Positions 44,719-55,994 of a DNA stretch of 64,000 bases are shown piece by piece. Source of the DNA: Lantana camara (taxonomy: Eukaryota > Streptophyta > Magnoliopsida > Lamiales > Verbenaceae); assembly GCA_037501455.1 (NCBI GenBank), contig CM074862.1, positions 84,312,001-84,376,000 on the forward strand. Reading direction: 5' to 3'. Under the pieces are notes generated by a model that saw only the letters and a program-made list of their open reading frames with translations, had not been told where the DNA came from and did not search any database. The translations under genes were made by a program, and so were the position numbers. Position 1 is the first letter of the stretch; each line of letters opens with the position of its first letter.

Positions 44719-46020
44719 ATGCTGGTCATCCCTTCATGATAGGGGGCAAATGTGAATCAAATACCTTGAACAAGCATTTTGGCAATAAGGGAAACAATGT
44801 CTCTCGAGCTAACATTGAGAGTAAACTGAACAAATTCGTTGGAAGGACTGATGATGATGGAATTGATGATTTTGTAAGGATGTATATTTTGTATGTTTTT
44901 AATTGTTTGTTCTTCCCGCGGAGCAGTTTGCGTGTGCCTGCTGCTCTTCTTTACTATGTTGATGATTTGTCAAAAATTGGAGAATACGCGTGGTGTAAGT
45001 GTGCTCATCTGTTTTTGATCAAAGGTATCCATAAGCATGTTGATGGTTTTACTATGGGTTTGTTTGTAAGTCCTTGGCTTGGTTTTCTATATTGTATCAT
45101 TTTATACACATATTTATACGTGCTTAAGTTATTATTTATGTCAGACATGGTTTCACGAACGTATTCAGAAGTTCGGCATCTCTAGAAGGTTGGTAGCATT
45201 CCCTCGCTGGTTCAAGTGGAGGGCGAGTGCACTGCCTAATGCGAAAGAGAATGTAAGGTAGGCTCTGGAAAGTATTTGTCAGTTAGATGTAAGTCCATAA
45301 TCTTCCGAATTTATTCAACCAATTGACATTTTGATTTGTTACACATGTTTATTTAAACACGCAGATTGTTCCCTTACGAGCAGCTTGTAAAAAGGAGAGA
45401 AGTCTGTCAAAGGTTTTAGAAATCGTTTATATTGATGAAGGAGTTTAAGTTGACTGTGGGGAAGAGGTAGCAGAAGGTGGCGATGAAGGAATATGTGATG
45501 TCACCGCCAATGTGGAGTTATGTGAGGATGGGGAGGGTGATAGTGATTCTAGACGAGATGAGGTTAGATCAAAACGGAAGAATGATGTTGGGACTTGTGT
45601 GGAAGAAACGGTGAGACAATTATTTTTACAAGATTTAATATTATATGGCTTTGTTTGTTTATGTGTGTAATTGATTTGTCAGTGGATACGGATGTATTAG
45701 GTTGTGTCGGTTGGGGCTCACATGGACAGTAGGAATAAGGAGGGCCCAGGCTGTGAGATGGTCATTGAGGAAATGTGTACGAAGTCATTTAACGTGATTA
45801 TAAGCTACAAAGCGGAGCAAAAGTAATTGTTGTTACTTCATTCTCAATAAATTGAGTAGACTGAAACGTATTGATTAATTATTATAATATAATCTTTTTA
45901 CTGCTTTGCAGATTGAATATTGTCTATCAGAGTACAAAGTCGAATTATATCTTCATGGAGGATCTGCGAGATCTTGTTTTGGGGAACGAGACCAATGATA
46001 ACGTTATCCTGGCTTATTAC
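44719..46020 (+). pseudogene. ULP1-protease-associated plant gene fragment, spliced, broken
   Basis: Five exon-like segments with GT..AG introns: 44736-45065, 45145-45288, 45365-45610, 45683-45832 and 45912-46020. Introns 45066-45144 and 45289-45364 are both phase 0 and begin GTAAGT. Residue landmarks: YILYVFNCLFFPRSS, IGEYAWCKCAHLFLIK, HERIQKFGISRRLVAFPRWF, PLRAACKKERSL and MEDLRDLVLGNETNDNVI. This layout is that of the plant proteins carrying a region before a C48 (ULP1-type) SUMO-protease domain, often found in Mutator-like elements. The catalytic His-Asp-Cys part would follow 46020 but is cut off by an LTR. In-frame stops are TAG 45259-45261 and TAA 45446-45448. Whether it was a host gene or transposon cargo is not decided here. 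Confidence 0.55.
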
Positions 46021-48225
46021 TGTAGCACCCCGCATGGTGGGCACCACATCCCCCGTACCAAAGCCTGATCCACATACAAGATTGAAAGCCCATATATGAA
46101 CCAAGCAGTGGCGAACGGGAGACAGACGGACTCACTCCTAAGCTAGGTGAAACGTAGACCCAGAACTTCAAAATCAAACCACAGAACAAGCGCAAAAGCG
46201 GAAGCATGTAAACCAAATTAATCTTGCAATAATAGCGACGGGTTCAACTAGCATAAATACCTGTCCTAACCTGTCCCGAATTCCATTAATTCAAATCATA
46301 AGCATAAATCTATACAAAATATATCATATACATAATTTCAAACATAGCTTGAATCAAAGTACTTAACAAACTCAGACGGACGGACATAGACTCAACAGAC
46401 ACGACACATACCCGCCTAGCTCGAACTCCAACAACCTAATCCTGCAACTAAAAACATAAAGAGGGAGGGTTCAGTCACACTTACCGAGTGAGGGGCTACA
46501 CACGTATGCGTACATACGTATACAGAGCACAACACATATCAAAGTTGGAAGTTCATGAACCGGGGGGTGGTTTATGCATTGTAAATCATTTTCTCATGTG
46601 ATAATAGATATAGGGAGGAGGAGAGTTAGGCCGAAGGCCAAAACAACCAAATTTTATTAATTAAGAATCCATTCCCATTTCACAAACAATTTTTCTTAAC
46701 AAACTAACATATCGAAAACATACACACAAAGCAAACCTTCAAACAATAGAGAAATGTGTATAGGGGTAATGTCCATCCCAAATCTCCTATCCCACATCCC
46801 AATGATCATACACGGAAGTAATACCCGGTGTCCCAAGTCTCCCTTACCCATAATCACCGAGCCCCAGACATATTCAGAGACATATCAGATCCATATCCAT
46901 ATTCGAGAGTCAAAATCAGATCATATTCAGAGACAGGTCAGATTCTTATCCATATCATATCATAACATATTCATATCATATTCCGGAACATATTCATATT
47001 CATAGCAGGTTCGTATTCACATCATAGGAGTACTCATAATCGTATCATATTCATGTTCATAGCGGATTCATATTCCTAACGTATTCAATATCATACCATA
47101 TTTACTAACAAAACCTAACATAACATTTATCACACCTTGCATATCGTATTCCATAACATAGATCGTATCATGCATATTCATATCTCACATATTACGTATA
47201 CATAGGGCTTATTTCACATGCATACATATCAGACACGTTTCATTAGGGTTTAACTATAACCTAACCTTACCTGGTACCAAACAAAGCCAAACACAAAGCA
47301 TATGGTCCACCCCGGAACCTACACGACTCACTTGTCACCACCCTGGGTGCACCTGAACAGCTGAGCACACAAAACACAGGACTCAGACTCAAACAATAAC
47401 CACAGAGTGATGCACGACAAGGCTCATGAATGCACAAAACAAAATTCATATGATGAACATTCACAAAACAAATAAATTACATTCATATATCACATTTCAT
47501 ACAAAGTTCACATATTACAAGGCCAAATAAATCATATAATAGCATGCTACGAATTTAATTCCAACTAAGTCATTTAACCATACAAAGTTCATACAATTCA
47601 TACACTGCATAACTAATTCATACTGATACGAATAAATTATTTCTTACATACAAAGTTTCTAATATGGTGTCGTGGTCAAATAAAGCACATCGATGCCCAA
47701 CAAGATCATATTTACAAATAACACGTCCAAACATAAGTATAGGATAAATTCAACTATCTACGTCAAGTATTTAACCATGTCTAGGTTCCATACAAAGGAA
47801 AGTAGTCCATAATATGCTTATTGAATCATTTCAAGATTACAAAGTTCGCTTAACATCTTGTGATCAAACATAAATTCAAGTAATATACAACATTTAATGC
47901 TTCAAGTAAATTACATATACACGCCCCTTAAGTAATTCTCAAGATTTGAAAATATTACACAAACATCCCCTATAATTTCCATCAACTTAGCAAAAACAAT
48001 TCCTAACATGCTTGGATAATAAAAAGGGGAAGAACTTAAGTATTTGATCATTTAGGCATTTACAACGACCATACCTTAATCATGTTTCAAAATCACAATT
48101 CTTAAAATGTATCAAACATAACAATTAAGTATGCTTATTATCAATATAAGTTCAATTATAATAGTTTGGAAAAAATTATATAAACCTCCATTCTAGCCAA
48201 ACAATGAGCACAAATCCAACATATC
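46021..48225 (-). mobile_element. gypsy LTR, 5' part lost
   Basis: On minus the LTR ends GGGTGCTACA exactly at 46021, with ATTAC (46016-46020) as the potential target duplication. It extends to 48225, where an Athila-type LTR begins, so its own start is not visible. A degenerate CATATTCATATCATATTC-type array lies at about 46860-47080. Confidence 0.65.
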
Positions 48226-49532
48226 TGATAAGTCCAGATTTTCATGTTTTTATTGGTGATATTAATAGGACTTATATTATATTTTCTAACTCTTTAGTGC
48301 TGAAAATTGTAGGTTAATAAACCAATCGGTTCAATTGTAGGAAAGAGGAGGAAAGACTCAAAGAAGTGCAAAATTCGAGTATTTGTGTGAAGAAGTTTGG
48401 GAAGATACTCAAGAAGCGAAATTTGAAGAAATTCCCTATACTTTTGAGTATCTACTCAAGGAATTTGAAGTATCTAATCAGAAGAAAGAAGCGTGCAGAA
48501 AATTCCCTAAATTCCCTATACTTTTGAGTACCTGCACAAAGAATTTTAAGTACCAAATCAACCGACGATTTTCAACTAAATTGGAAGTTACTTAGCGGTT
48601 TTTGAGAAGAGACACACGTTTTTAGAGGCCATAATTCAGATCTGAAGAGGATTCATCACTCTTTCTTGCATATTCATAGTTTTAGTTCTTTAGTTTTAGA
48701 ATCTCAACTTGGAAGAATCTTCAGAGCAAGGAATTGGAGGAAGAAAGAAGATTAATCCAGAAGTGCATCACGTCTATGAGTTTTTCTTATCCTCTTTTCT
48801 CTATTCATCTTTTGTGAAGATGAATTCTATCATGTTGTTGGCTTTCAGTATGTTTAGTTAAGTTTTCTTTTGGATTACAATGGATCTTGACTCCTAATTT
48901 GAATTTCATTTGTTGTATTTATGATTCATGTTGTTTTGATCGTTTAATTTGGTTTTTTTGTGATAATTGAGTGGCCATCGATTATCTTGAGAGATAATTA
49001 ACTGAGTATTGACGAAGAAAGGTTAATGTTGGATGAGGATTAAACGATACATGTTCAATTAATTAGGAATTGATTATTTGATTTGTTAGTAAGATAGACA
49101 TATACTTGCTAGCCTTGTATTGACGTAAGAGCGGGACTTGAATGCATATTTAGTTGATTGATTACCATAAACATATAGGAATCGTTAGATAAATATAGGT
49201 TTATATGACTTCGACAGAAGCTTATAGACAAAATTGTTCTCTAGTCTTTCAAAACCCAACACGAGGATTGAATACGGCGAATGAGAGTTAAGTGCGAGTT
49301 GAGTGAAGTTGTGATCCAGTTTATTCAAATTGTTAGTACTTTGTATTTATTACATTGTTAATTTAGCATTCGCTATTACTACTCGCTTAATTGTTTAGCT
49401 AGAATTCAATTAGAGAAAATTATGTTGGTATTTAGCATTAAAATTTAGTAGTCTCTGTGGATACGACACTTGCTTGCCTAATCTACAATTGTCACACGTT
49501 CACTTACGTGTTGTGTATTATTTCAGCGAACA
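48226..49532 (+). mobile_element. 5' LTR of an Athila-type element
   Basis: It begins TGATAAGTCC and ends CGAACA before a GGCGCC primer site. The length is 1307 bases. Homologous GAGTATCTACTCAAGGAATT-like phrases recur in the element's 3' tail. No second LTR is present because the right end of the element is cut at 54141. Confidence 0.7.
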
Positions 49533-49537
49533 AGTTT

Positions 49538-49556
49538 TTGGCGCCGTTGCCGGGGA
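49538..49556 (+). promoter_or_regulatory. primer-binding site (Athila-type)
   Basis: TTGGCGCCGTTGCCGGGGA lies 5 bases after the LTR. From memory this is the standard primer site of Athila elements, assigned to tRNA-Asp. Confidence 0.85.
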
Positions 49557-49660
49557 CTATTTTAAAATTATATTTGTGCTAAAATTAACGCTATTTTATC
49601 TAGTTGTAGATCTAACTGTTGTTTTTATTGTTTGTTATAGGTTTCTAGTGGTATTAGTAC

Positions 49661-51883
49661 ATGCTAAAAGGATGTGAAGACAAGATAGTACCACTTGATC
49701 CCGAAATTGAAAGGAATTTCCGTGTTCGTCGTGAAGTAGCACACATTAATAGATTGGTTGGAAGAATGGAGGATAATCAAGATTTGCCAATTAATGTTCA
49801 TAGGGATGCACAAGGTGTAGAGCAGGAATGCCGTGCCACACAAGATTATGCTATGCCAGTTTTGGATGAGCTACATTCAAGTATTCGGAGGCCGAGAGTA
49901 CAAGCGAATAACTTTGAGCTTAAACCATCAATGATTCAAATGTTATAATCAACGAGACAATTCTCCGGATCACCAAAAGAGGACCCGAATTTGCATATCT
50001 CATACTTCCTAGAGATATGTGATACTTATAAGCAAGCCGGAGTAACAAGTGATGCTATTCGGTTGAGATTATTCCCATTTTCTCTACGAGATCGAGCAAA
50101 GTTGTGGCTTAACTCTCTGCCGGTGCAGTTAATTACAACATGGCAAGATCTTGCTCAAAAGTTCCTATCTAGGTATTTTCCTCCTGCAAAGTCCGCTGAG
50201 CTAAGGAATAGTATCTTTACATTCAAGCAAGGTGATGGTGAATCAGTGTGTGAAGCTTGGGAACGTTTTAAAGAGCTGTTGAGAAGGTATCCACACCATG
50301 GTCTTCCACAATGGATGGAATTATAGATATTCTACAATGGGTTAATTGATCAAACTCGGATGACAGGTGGAGTTTTAACGAGAAAGTCGGTTGAGGAAGG
50401 ATATGAATTACTTGACAAAATGGCTTCCAACAATTGCCAATGGCCCGTTGAGAGAGCAATGACTGAGAAGGTAGCCGGGATACATGAAGTGGATGCAATT
50501 ACAATCTTGTCAGCACAAATTGCAGCTCTTACAAAGAAAGTTAACACCATGGGAGTGCAATCGTGTGCAGACATTGATAGTGCACTTATCATTTGTGAGA
50601 GTTGTGCTGGAAATGGCCATTTGGGTAATCATTGTCCTTCTAATCCAAAGTCGGTCAATTATTTGGGAAATAGCAATCAGAATTTGAATAATCCATATTC
50701 GGACACGTACAATCCCGGTTGGCGTAATCATCCTAGTTTCTCATGGAGAAATCCACAAGCATTAACTTCTGCTCCTAAACTAACTCATCCTCCCGGATTT
50801 CAGCAACAACAAGGATTTCAGAATCAACGAAGGATGCAAGCTCCGGAGAAAAAACCATATTTGGAAGATGTTTTGACTCAATTCATGGGAAAAATCGATG
50901 CTATTATTCAAAGTCAAGTTGCTTCATTGAGGAATTTGGAGATGCAAGTGGGGCAATTGGCAAGTGCCTTGAACAATAGGCCTCTTGGTAGCTTACCAAG
51001 TGATACCGAGCCTAACCCGAGAAGAGATGGAAAGGAGCATTGCAATGCTGTGACATTGAGGAATGGAAGAGATTTAGATGTTGAGATGGAGGTAAGGAAG
51101 ACAAAAACTAATGAAGTTCAAGTGGAGAAAGAAGCCGAAAAGCAAGAAAAAGTAATGGAAAAGCCTTCAATGCGACCTCCACCCCCTTACCTACAAAGAC
51201 TTCAGAAGTACAAGCAAGATAAGCAATTCTCCAAGATCTTTGAGGTTTTGAAGAAAGTCCACATCAGTATCCCGTTGGTGGAAGCTTTGGAGCAAATGCC
51301 AAACTATGACAAATTCTTTAAGAAAATATTCTCCAAGAAGAGAAGGTTGCACGAGTTTGAGACCGTTGCACTCTCTGAAGAGTGCAGTGCCATCTTGCAA
51401 AATAAGCTACCCCAAAAGTTGAAGGATCCTGGAAGCTTCAATATTCCGTGCACCATAGGTAACAAATGTTTTGGTAAGGCTCTTTGTGATTCAGGTGCAA
51501 GCATAAATTTAATGCCTTATTCTATTTTCAAGAAACTTGGTTTAGGGGAAGCTAGGCCTACTATTGTGACTTTACAACTTGCTGATAGGTCTATAACTCA
51601 TCCTAGGGGTATTATTGAAGATGTGTTAGTTAAGGTTGACAAATTTATATTTCCTGTTGATTTCATTGTTTTAGATTATGAGGAAGATAGGGATATGCCT
51701 ATTATTCTTGGGAGACCATTTCTTGCTACAGGTAGAAATTTAATTGATGTGGAGAAAAGAGAATTAACCATGAGAGTTCAGAACGAACAGGTAACGTTTA
51801 TGAAGTTTTCTAATGATTTTGAACAATGTTTTGCAGTGAATGGTATGGATGATTGTGTTAGTGAGTATGATGCAACAAAATAA
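49661..51883 (+). pseudogene. Athila-type gag-protease, two nonsense codons
   Basis: A single reading frame runs 2.2 kb and is broken only by TAA at 49946-49948 and TAG at 50324-50326. Gag part: RLRLFPFSLRDRAKLWLNSL, FLSRYFPPAKSAELR, FKQGDGESVCEAWERFKELL, then RKSVEEGYELLDKMA and a degenerate zinc knuckle (CESCAGNGHLGNHC). The aspartic protease at the C-terminus shows LCDSGASINLMPYSIF, ILGRPFLATG and LIDVEKRELTMRV. The frame ends at 51883 right after the protease. Reverse transcriptase and RNase H are missing. Gag would form particles and protease would process them; neither can be full length here. Confidence 0.9.
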
Positions 51884-51913
51884 CCTAATGATCAATTTGA
51901 AGCTAACACATAA

Positions 51914-52210
51914 TTTAACTTAAATAGAGATGATAATGGATTTCGTCTACAAGATCATGAGAATGCAAGACTTTATAAGGAAAAGAAGGAATTATGGGAT
52001 GATGAAAGAATCTTTGAAAGACTATTTGAGCCAGGCCAACAAGTCCTTCTATTCAATTGGAGATTGAAGCTATTTCCATGTAGACTTAAGTCTCGTTGGT
52101 CAGGGCCGTTCATCATAAGGAAGGTTCTTTCTCATGGAGTAGTGGAGTTAATCAATATAAAGATGAATGAATCATTTATGGTTAATGGGCAGCTATTGAA
52201 GCATTATTAG
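51914..52210 (+). pseudogene. Athila-type integrase C-terminal remnant
   Basis: The open stretch encodes ARLYKEKKELWDDERI, then FEPGQQVLLFNWRLKLFPCR, LKSRWSGPFIIRKV and VNGQLLKHY, ending at TAG 52208-52210. These are the last ~90 residues of an Athila integrase. It follows the protease by about 30 bases, so roughly all of reverse transcriptase, RNase H and the integrase core was removed by an internal deletion whose joint lies near 51884-51925. Confidence 0.85.
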
Positions 52211-54141
52211 GGTGGTGAAATTGATCGAGAGCACACCTCAATTCCATTGAGCAACCCTTGATTCATTCAGATAGTCCGGCTGATGACTATAACTTAAGCG
52301 CTTTTTGGGAGGCAACCCAAAGTTTTTTTGCTTTCGTTGTTTATGTTCTTGAGTAGTTGGCCTTATTGTTTGCTTGGTGTTGTTGTTGCAGGTGAATTTT
52401 TGATGACTTCAATGGAGGAAATAGGGGTCAGCAAGTTTGAGTATCAGGCGAAAATTGTTTGAGTATCTGCCCGAAAGAAAGGCTAAAGGAGAAATTTTCG
52501 AGGAAAAAAAAATTCCCTGTACTTTTAAGTATTTCGAGTACCTACTCAAACGTTTATATATAAAAAAAAAGAAAAAGAAAAAGAAAAATTGGCTCTTAAT
52601 TAAGAGTCAAACCCTAGCCCCAGAATTTCACTTCTCCTCCACAACTCACGCACGCACCCACTCAACCCACATTCTCCTTATTTCATCGTCGCCAACTTAT
52701 GTTAAAAACGTTCACCCATCATCACCTTCTATACCGTCACCAACCACCATCTTTAATCTTCTTCCACTATTTTCCACCGCTCCACCACCATACTCGCGTA
52801 GATCTACAGCAGCAGAACACCGTTGAACCACCGCTACCATTCTTCGTCTTGACCGCGTGCAACTGCCATCCGATTCGACATGCTCAAAGCCCCACGCCAC
52901 CAGCAGACACCATCTCTAGCCAAGCATCATCCCCATCTAATGCTTCAATTACCATTGTTGTAGCAAGGTTTTCTCCTAAATAAGTGACTCCAGTCCAACT
53001 GTTAGAAGTAGAACAGGAAGAGAATGACGATGGACAAAACTACAGGTGTTTTCTTTCCCTTTATCTCTTTATTTCCTGCTATACATTCATCTCCTTTGAT
53101 GCTTAGGTTGATCTAGTAGATTATTGTCCTTCTGTGTTTGATGTTGAATGCATGTTAGTATTTGCGTTATTTTGAGGACAAAATAAGTTCCAAGTTGGGG
53201 GAAATTTCCGATCTTTAGGTGAAGTCAAACTGAGTTAGGTGAGTATGTTCTGATAATGTGAGTCGTGCCCAAATTGATAGAATATGCCTTTGTGGATTAA
53301 GTATGCTTGAGCTAAATCCTTGATTCTATGATGATATTATATTTGAAGTGATGAAACTAATTGGGAATTTGTTCTTGCATGATCATTAATTGTGCTTTTG
53401 AGACATTGTTGTTGTTATTTGTATTCTCAAAAATCTGAGCACAAAGTAAGAGTGATAACTGTTGATGATTTGGAAAGACTTGGTGCATGCATAGGTTCAT
53501 TCGGTAGAAGTGGTTTGATCCCTTATTGAATCGAACTATAGGCAATGTGAAATTAAGAGAATGACGTAGGCCATCTTTTGAATTTTTTGGAGACTTATTC
53601 ACCTTTTTGTTGTAAATCATACCCATTGGCCCCTTTTTAGCCACATTGTGCTTGTTTTTTTCATTAGCCACATAAACAAGCCCAAAGCATAATCTTTAGA
53701 AATCCCACCAATTATGCACCCTAGAGCTTGTGTTATGATTCATATTATCAAATTGGTGGAGACGAGACTATCATGACAAATCTGGAGCGGTGTGATAGGA
53801 AAAAAAAAAAGAAGAAGAAGAAGAAAAGAGGAAAAAAAAAAGGCAAGAAAAGAAAACAACAGAAAAAATAATGATGATGATACAAAGCTCATAAAAGAAA
53901 AGCAAGAAAAAGAAGTATTGAGCTGAATAAGTTTAGGGGAGAAGTGTCAAGTTATCTCTATGTGGATTCCTCAAACTTCATCTAACACAAGTAAATCTTG
54001 GGTGTCGAGCTACTATTACCAAAATTATCCTACCCTCACCCAAGCCTTACATTACAAGCTTAGAAAAGTCCTACCGACTTTGAGTTTAACATTGTTTATA
54101 ATAGTGGAGATAGGGGAGAAAAACCAATTGATAGAATTTTT
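52211..54141 (+). other. 3' tail of the Athila-type element, no gene seen
   Basis: Non-coding sequence with a CCACCA-rich part (52640-52980) and the phrase TTGAGGACAAAATAAG..CAAGTTGGGGGAAATTTCC (about 53172-53212), which resembles the polypurine-like block between pol and the 3' region in Athila elements. A long A/G run lies at about 53800-53925. No env-like frame. It is cut at 54141 by the copia LTR. Confidence 0.65.
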
Positions 54142-55725
54142 TGTTGGGAATAGTGCCCTAGAAAGTTGTTATGCTTTGAGACTTTCCCTATATCACAAAC
54201 AATCTTTGAATAATATACGAATGATTATAATCACAGGCGAACACTTCTTATGTGCCAATACGTATTTTGTGTGTTTCCATTACGTGTGCATGTCTAGAAC
54301 TCCCCTAATCCGATGAGGGCGTTAAAAACTTTGTCATTATGGGAATGACACATGAAACAAGTTCTTAACTCTATAGGTGAGGATTAGAAACTTCTCCAAA
54401 TCAATGAGGCCGTCAGACAGTGGGAGTGTCGACCTTGCCTCTGTTGAGACTTGCTTGTGTAGTTGTGTCCTTAAGAAGGGTCATCCTGTTTCATGGGATA
54501 AAGTGCATAAGTTGATGCGTACACAAGACACAAGGGTGCTTGTTGTAAGAACAGGTTCACTAAGAGTGCCCCACGTGAAAAGATTCCTAAATGGGAAAGA
54601 AAGTTTCTAGAAACTTCCAGATTAGAAAATATCTCACATGCCAATGATGTGAGGAATTAATCCTTAGACTTGAGATTCCACATTGTCCCATATGAGCTAA
54701 CTCTGTAATCTTTGATATACGCTCAAAAGGGTGTCGCCATATAGACACCTCAACCACGACCTATGTTGGGACTACACAAGTGGCATATGAGAATTATAAG
54801 AATCAATAAAGGACCTACACTTGATGTAGGCAAGATGATCTCTTATTACACAAGTCATTCATGTTCCATCCTAAAATCCTTGCGCAAGGTGGTTAGATCA
54901 AGACATCAAGAAAATGCGGTTTTCTTGGATTGAGATCAAATGGAATATAAAGTGAACTTTGTTTTAAGATTAAGGTTAGTAGGTCTCTCTATATTCCCAT
55001 GCCCTAGATCTTAATCGAGAGATAGGATGGTAGGAGGATCGTATCCCACATGATGTCATTGACTGAAAGGTTCTTTCGAATATACATTCACATTTCGGGT
55101 AGGGGTCACACACCTGTTGCTAGACTATGGTCATGTGATCTGTGAGGTAATTAATTAATAAAGTGTATTAATTAATTAGGCTCACTGCTAACTGAAATTG
55201 AACCTAGAGGGTCACACACAAATACCGGGTTCAAAGGGTATTATGGAAAGATCAAGTAATTGATCAAAACGAGATCACAATGTAAAGTACACGTGTGGAT
55301 CGAGAGCATTGTTTGGGACGTGTGATCCATTTGAGAAATTGGATCATGTGTTAATTAATTGGAGAATTAATTATCAAGCCCAAATATAATTAATTAGTGA
55401 ATTAATTATAAAGCCAAGATATAATTAATTGAAGAATTAATTATAAATCCCTAAATATAATTAATTGGAGAATTAATTATATAGCCGAAATAAAATTAAT
55501 TGGAGAATTAATTTTAGCCCGTTAGAATTAATTAGTGAATTAATTCTAAAGTCCTTGATAGAATTAATAGGAGAATTAATTCTAAGTATTTAATTATTTG
55601 CTTATTCTAATTTGATTAGAATAAAGAAATAAATAAATATCTTCTATTTTATTATTCTAATGAAGTATTAGAATGAGATATTTAATTATTGCTAGAATAA
55701 TTAAATATTCCTAAATTAGTTAGGA
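54142..55725 (+). mobile_element. 5' LTR of a decayed copia element
   Basis: It begins TGTTGGGAATAGTGCC, close to the start TGTTAGGAATAGTGCC of the copia LTR at 30011, and shares CACACCTGTTGCTAGACTATGGTC and the ..ACCTAGAGGGTCACACAC.. block. Its 3' end, the primer site and the start of gag are missing, replaced by a direct passage into gag sequence. Only one CACGTG is present (near 55291) where the younger copy has six. Confidence 0.75.
55340..55600. repeat. tandem AATTAATT-hairpin repeats in the copia LTR
   Basis: About seven units of 34-40 bases, each with an inverted pair such as AATTAATTGGAGAATTAATT, separated by short variable pieces. Each can form a small stem-loop. The middle differs (GGAG, TAGTG, TGAAG, AGGAG). 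Confidence 0.85.
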
Positions 55726-55789
55726 GCACTTTCTCTAGAAAATAAGTATAACACATTATAGGAACACTTAAGAGCAATTGTACTCTCTT

Positions 55790-55994
55790 GCGAGCCTGTT
55801 ATAAAGTATAACACATCGAAGGAATTGTTCCATATTTGTATGAAGGAATACATGGGCTGAAAGTCCTCAATGAGGAGGACCTTGTAGCCACGTATGCAAA
55901 CTAAGAAACGAGTTCTTAGTTCACTGATTGCTTGAATTGCTTCTATCATCATTTTAGACTCTTTTTGCTCAATCTTAGATGATGCTATTGTACC
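55790..55994 (+). pseudogene. copia gag fragment (left of solo LTR)
   Basis: KYNTSKELFH near 55804-55835 matches RYNTSKELFHLRM in the Gag of the intact copia element (30028-33948). It is degenerate, with stops, and interrupted by the solo LTR at 55995. Confidence 0.65.

Noticed and set aside
44719..46020. Interior of one LTR element formed by the minus LTRs at 43038-44718 and 46021-48225
   Set aside because: No primer site adjoins 46020 and no polypurine tract adjoins 44719, and the enclosed sequence is a + strand spliced gene fragment; two separate insertions fit better.
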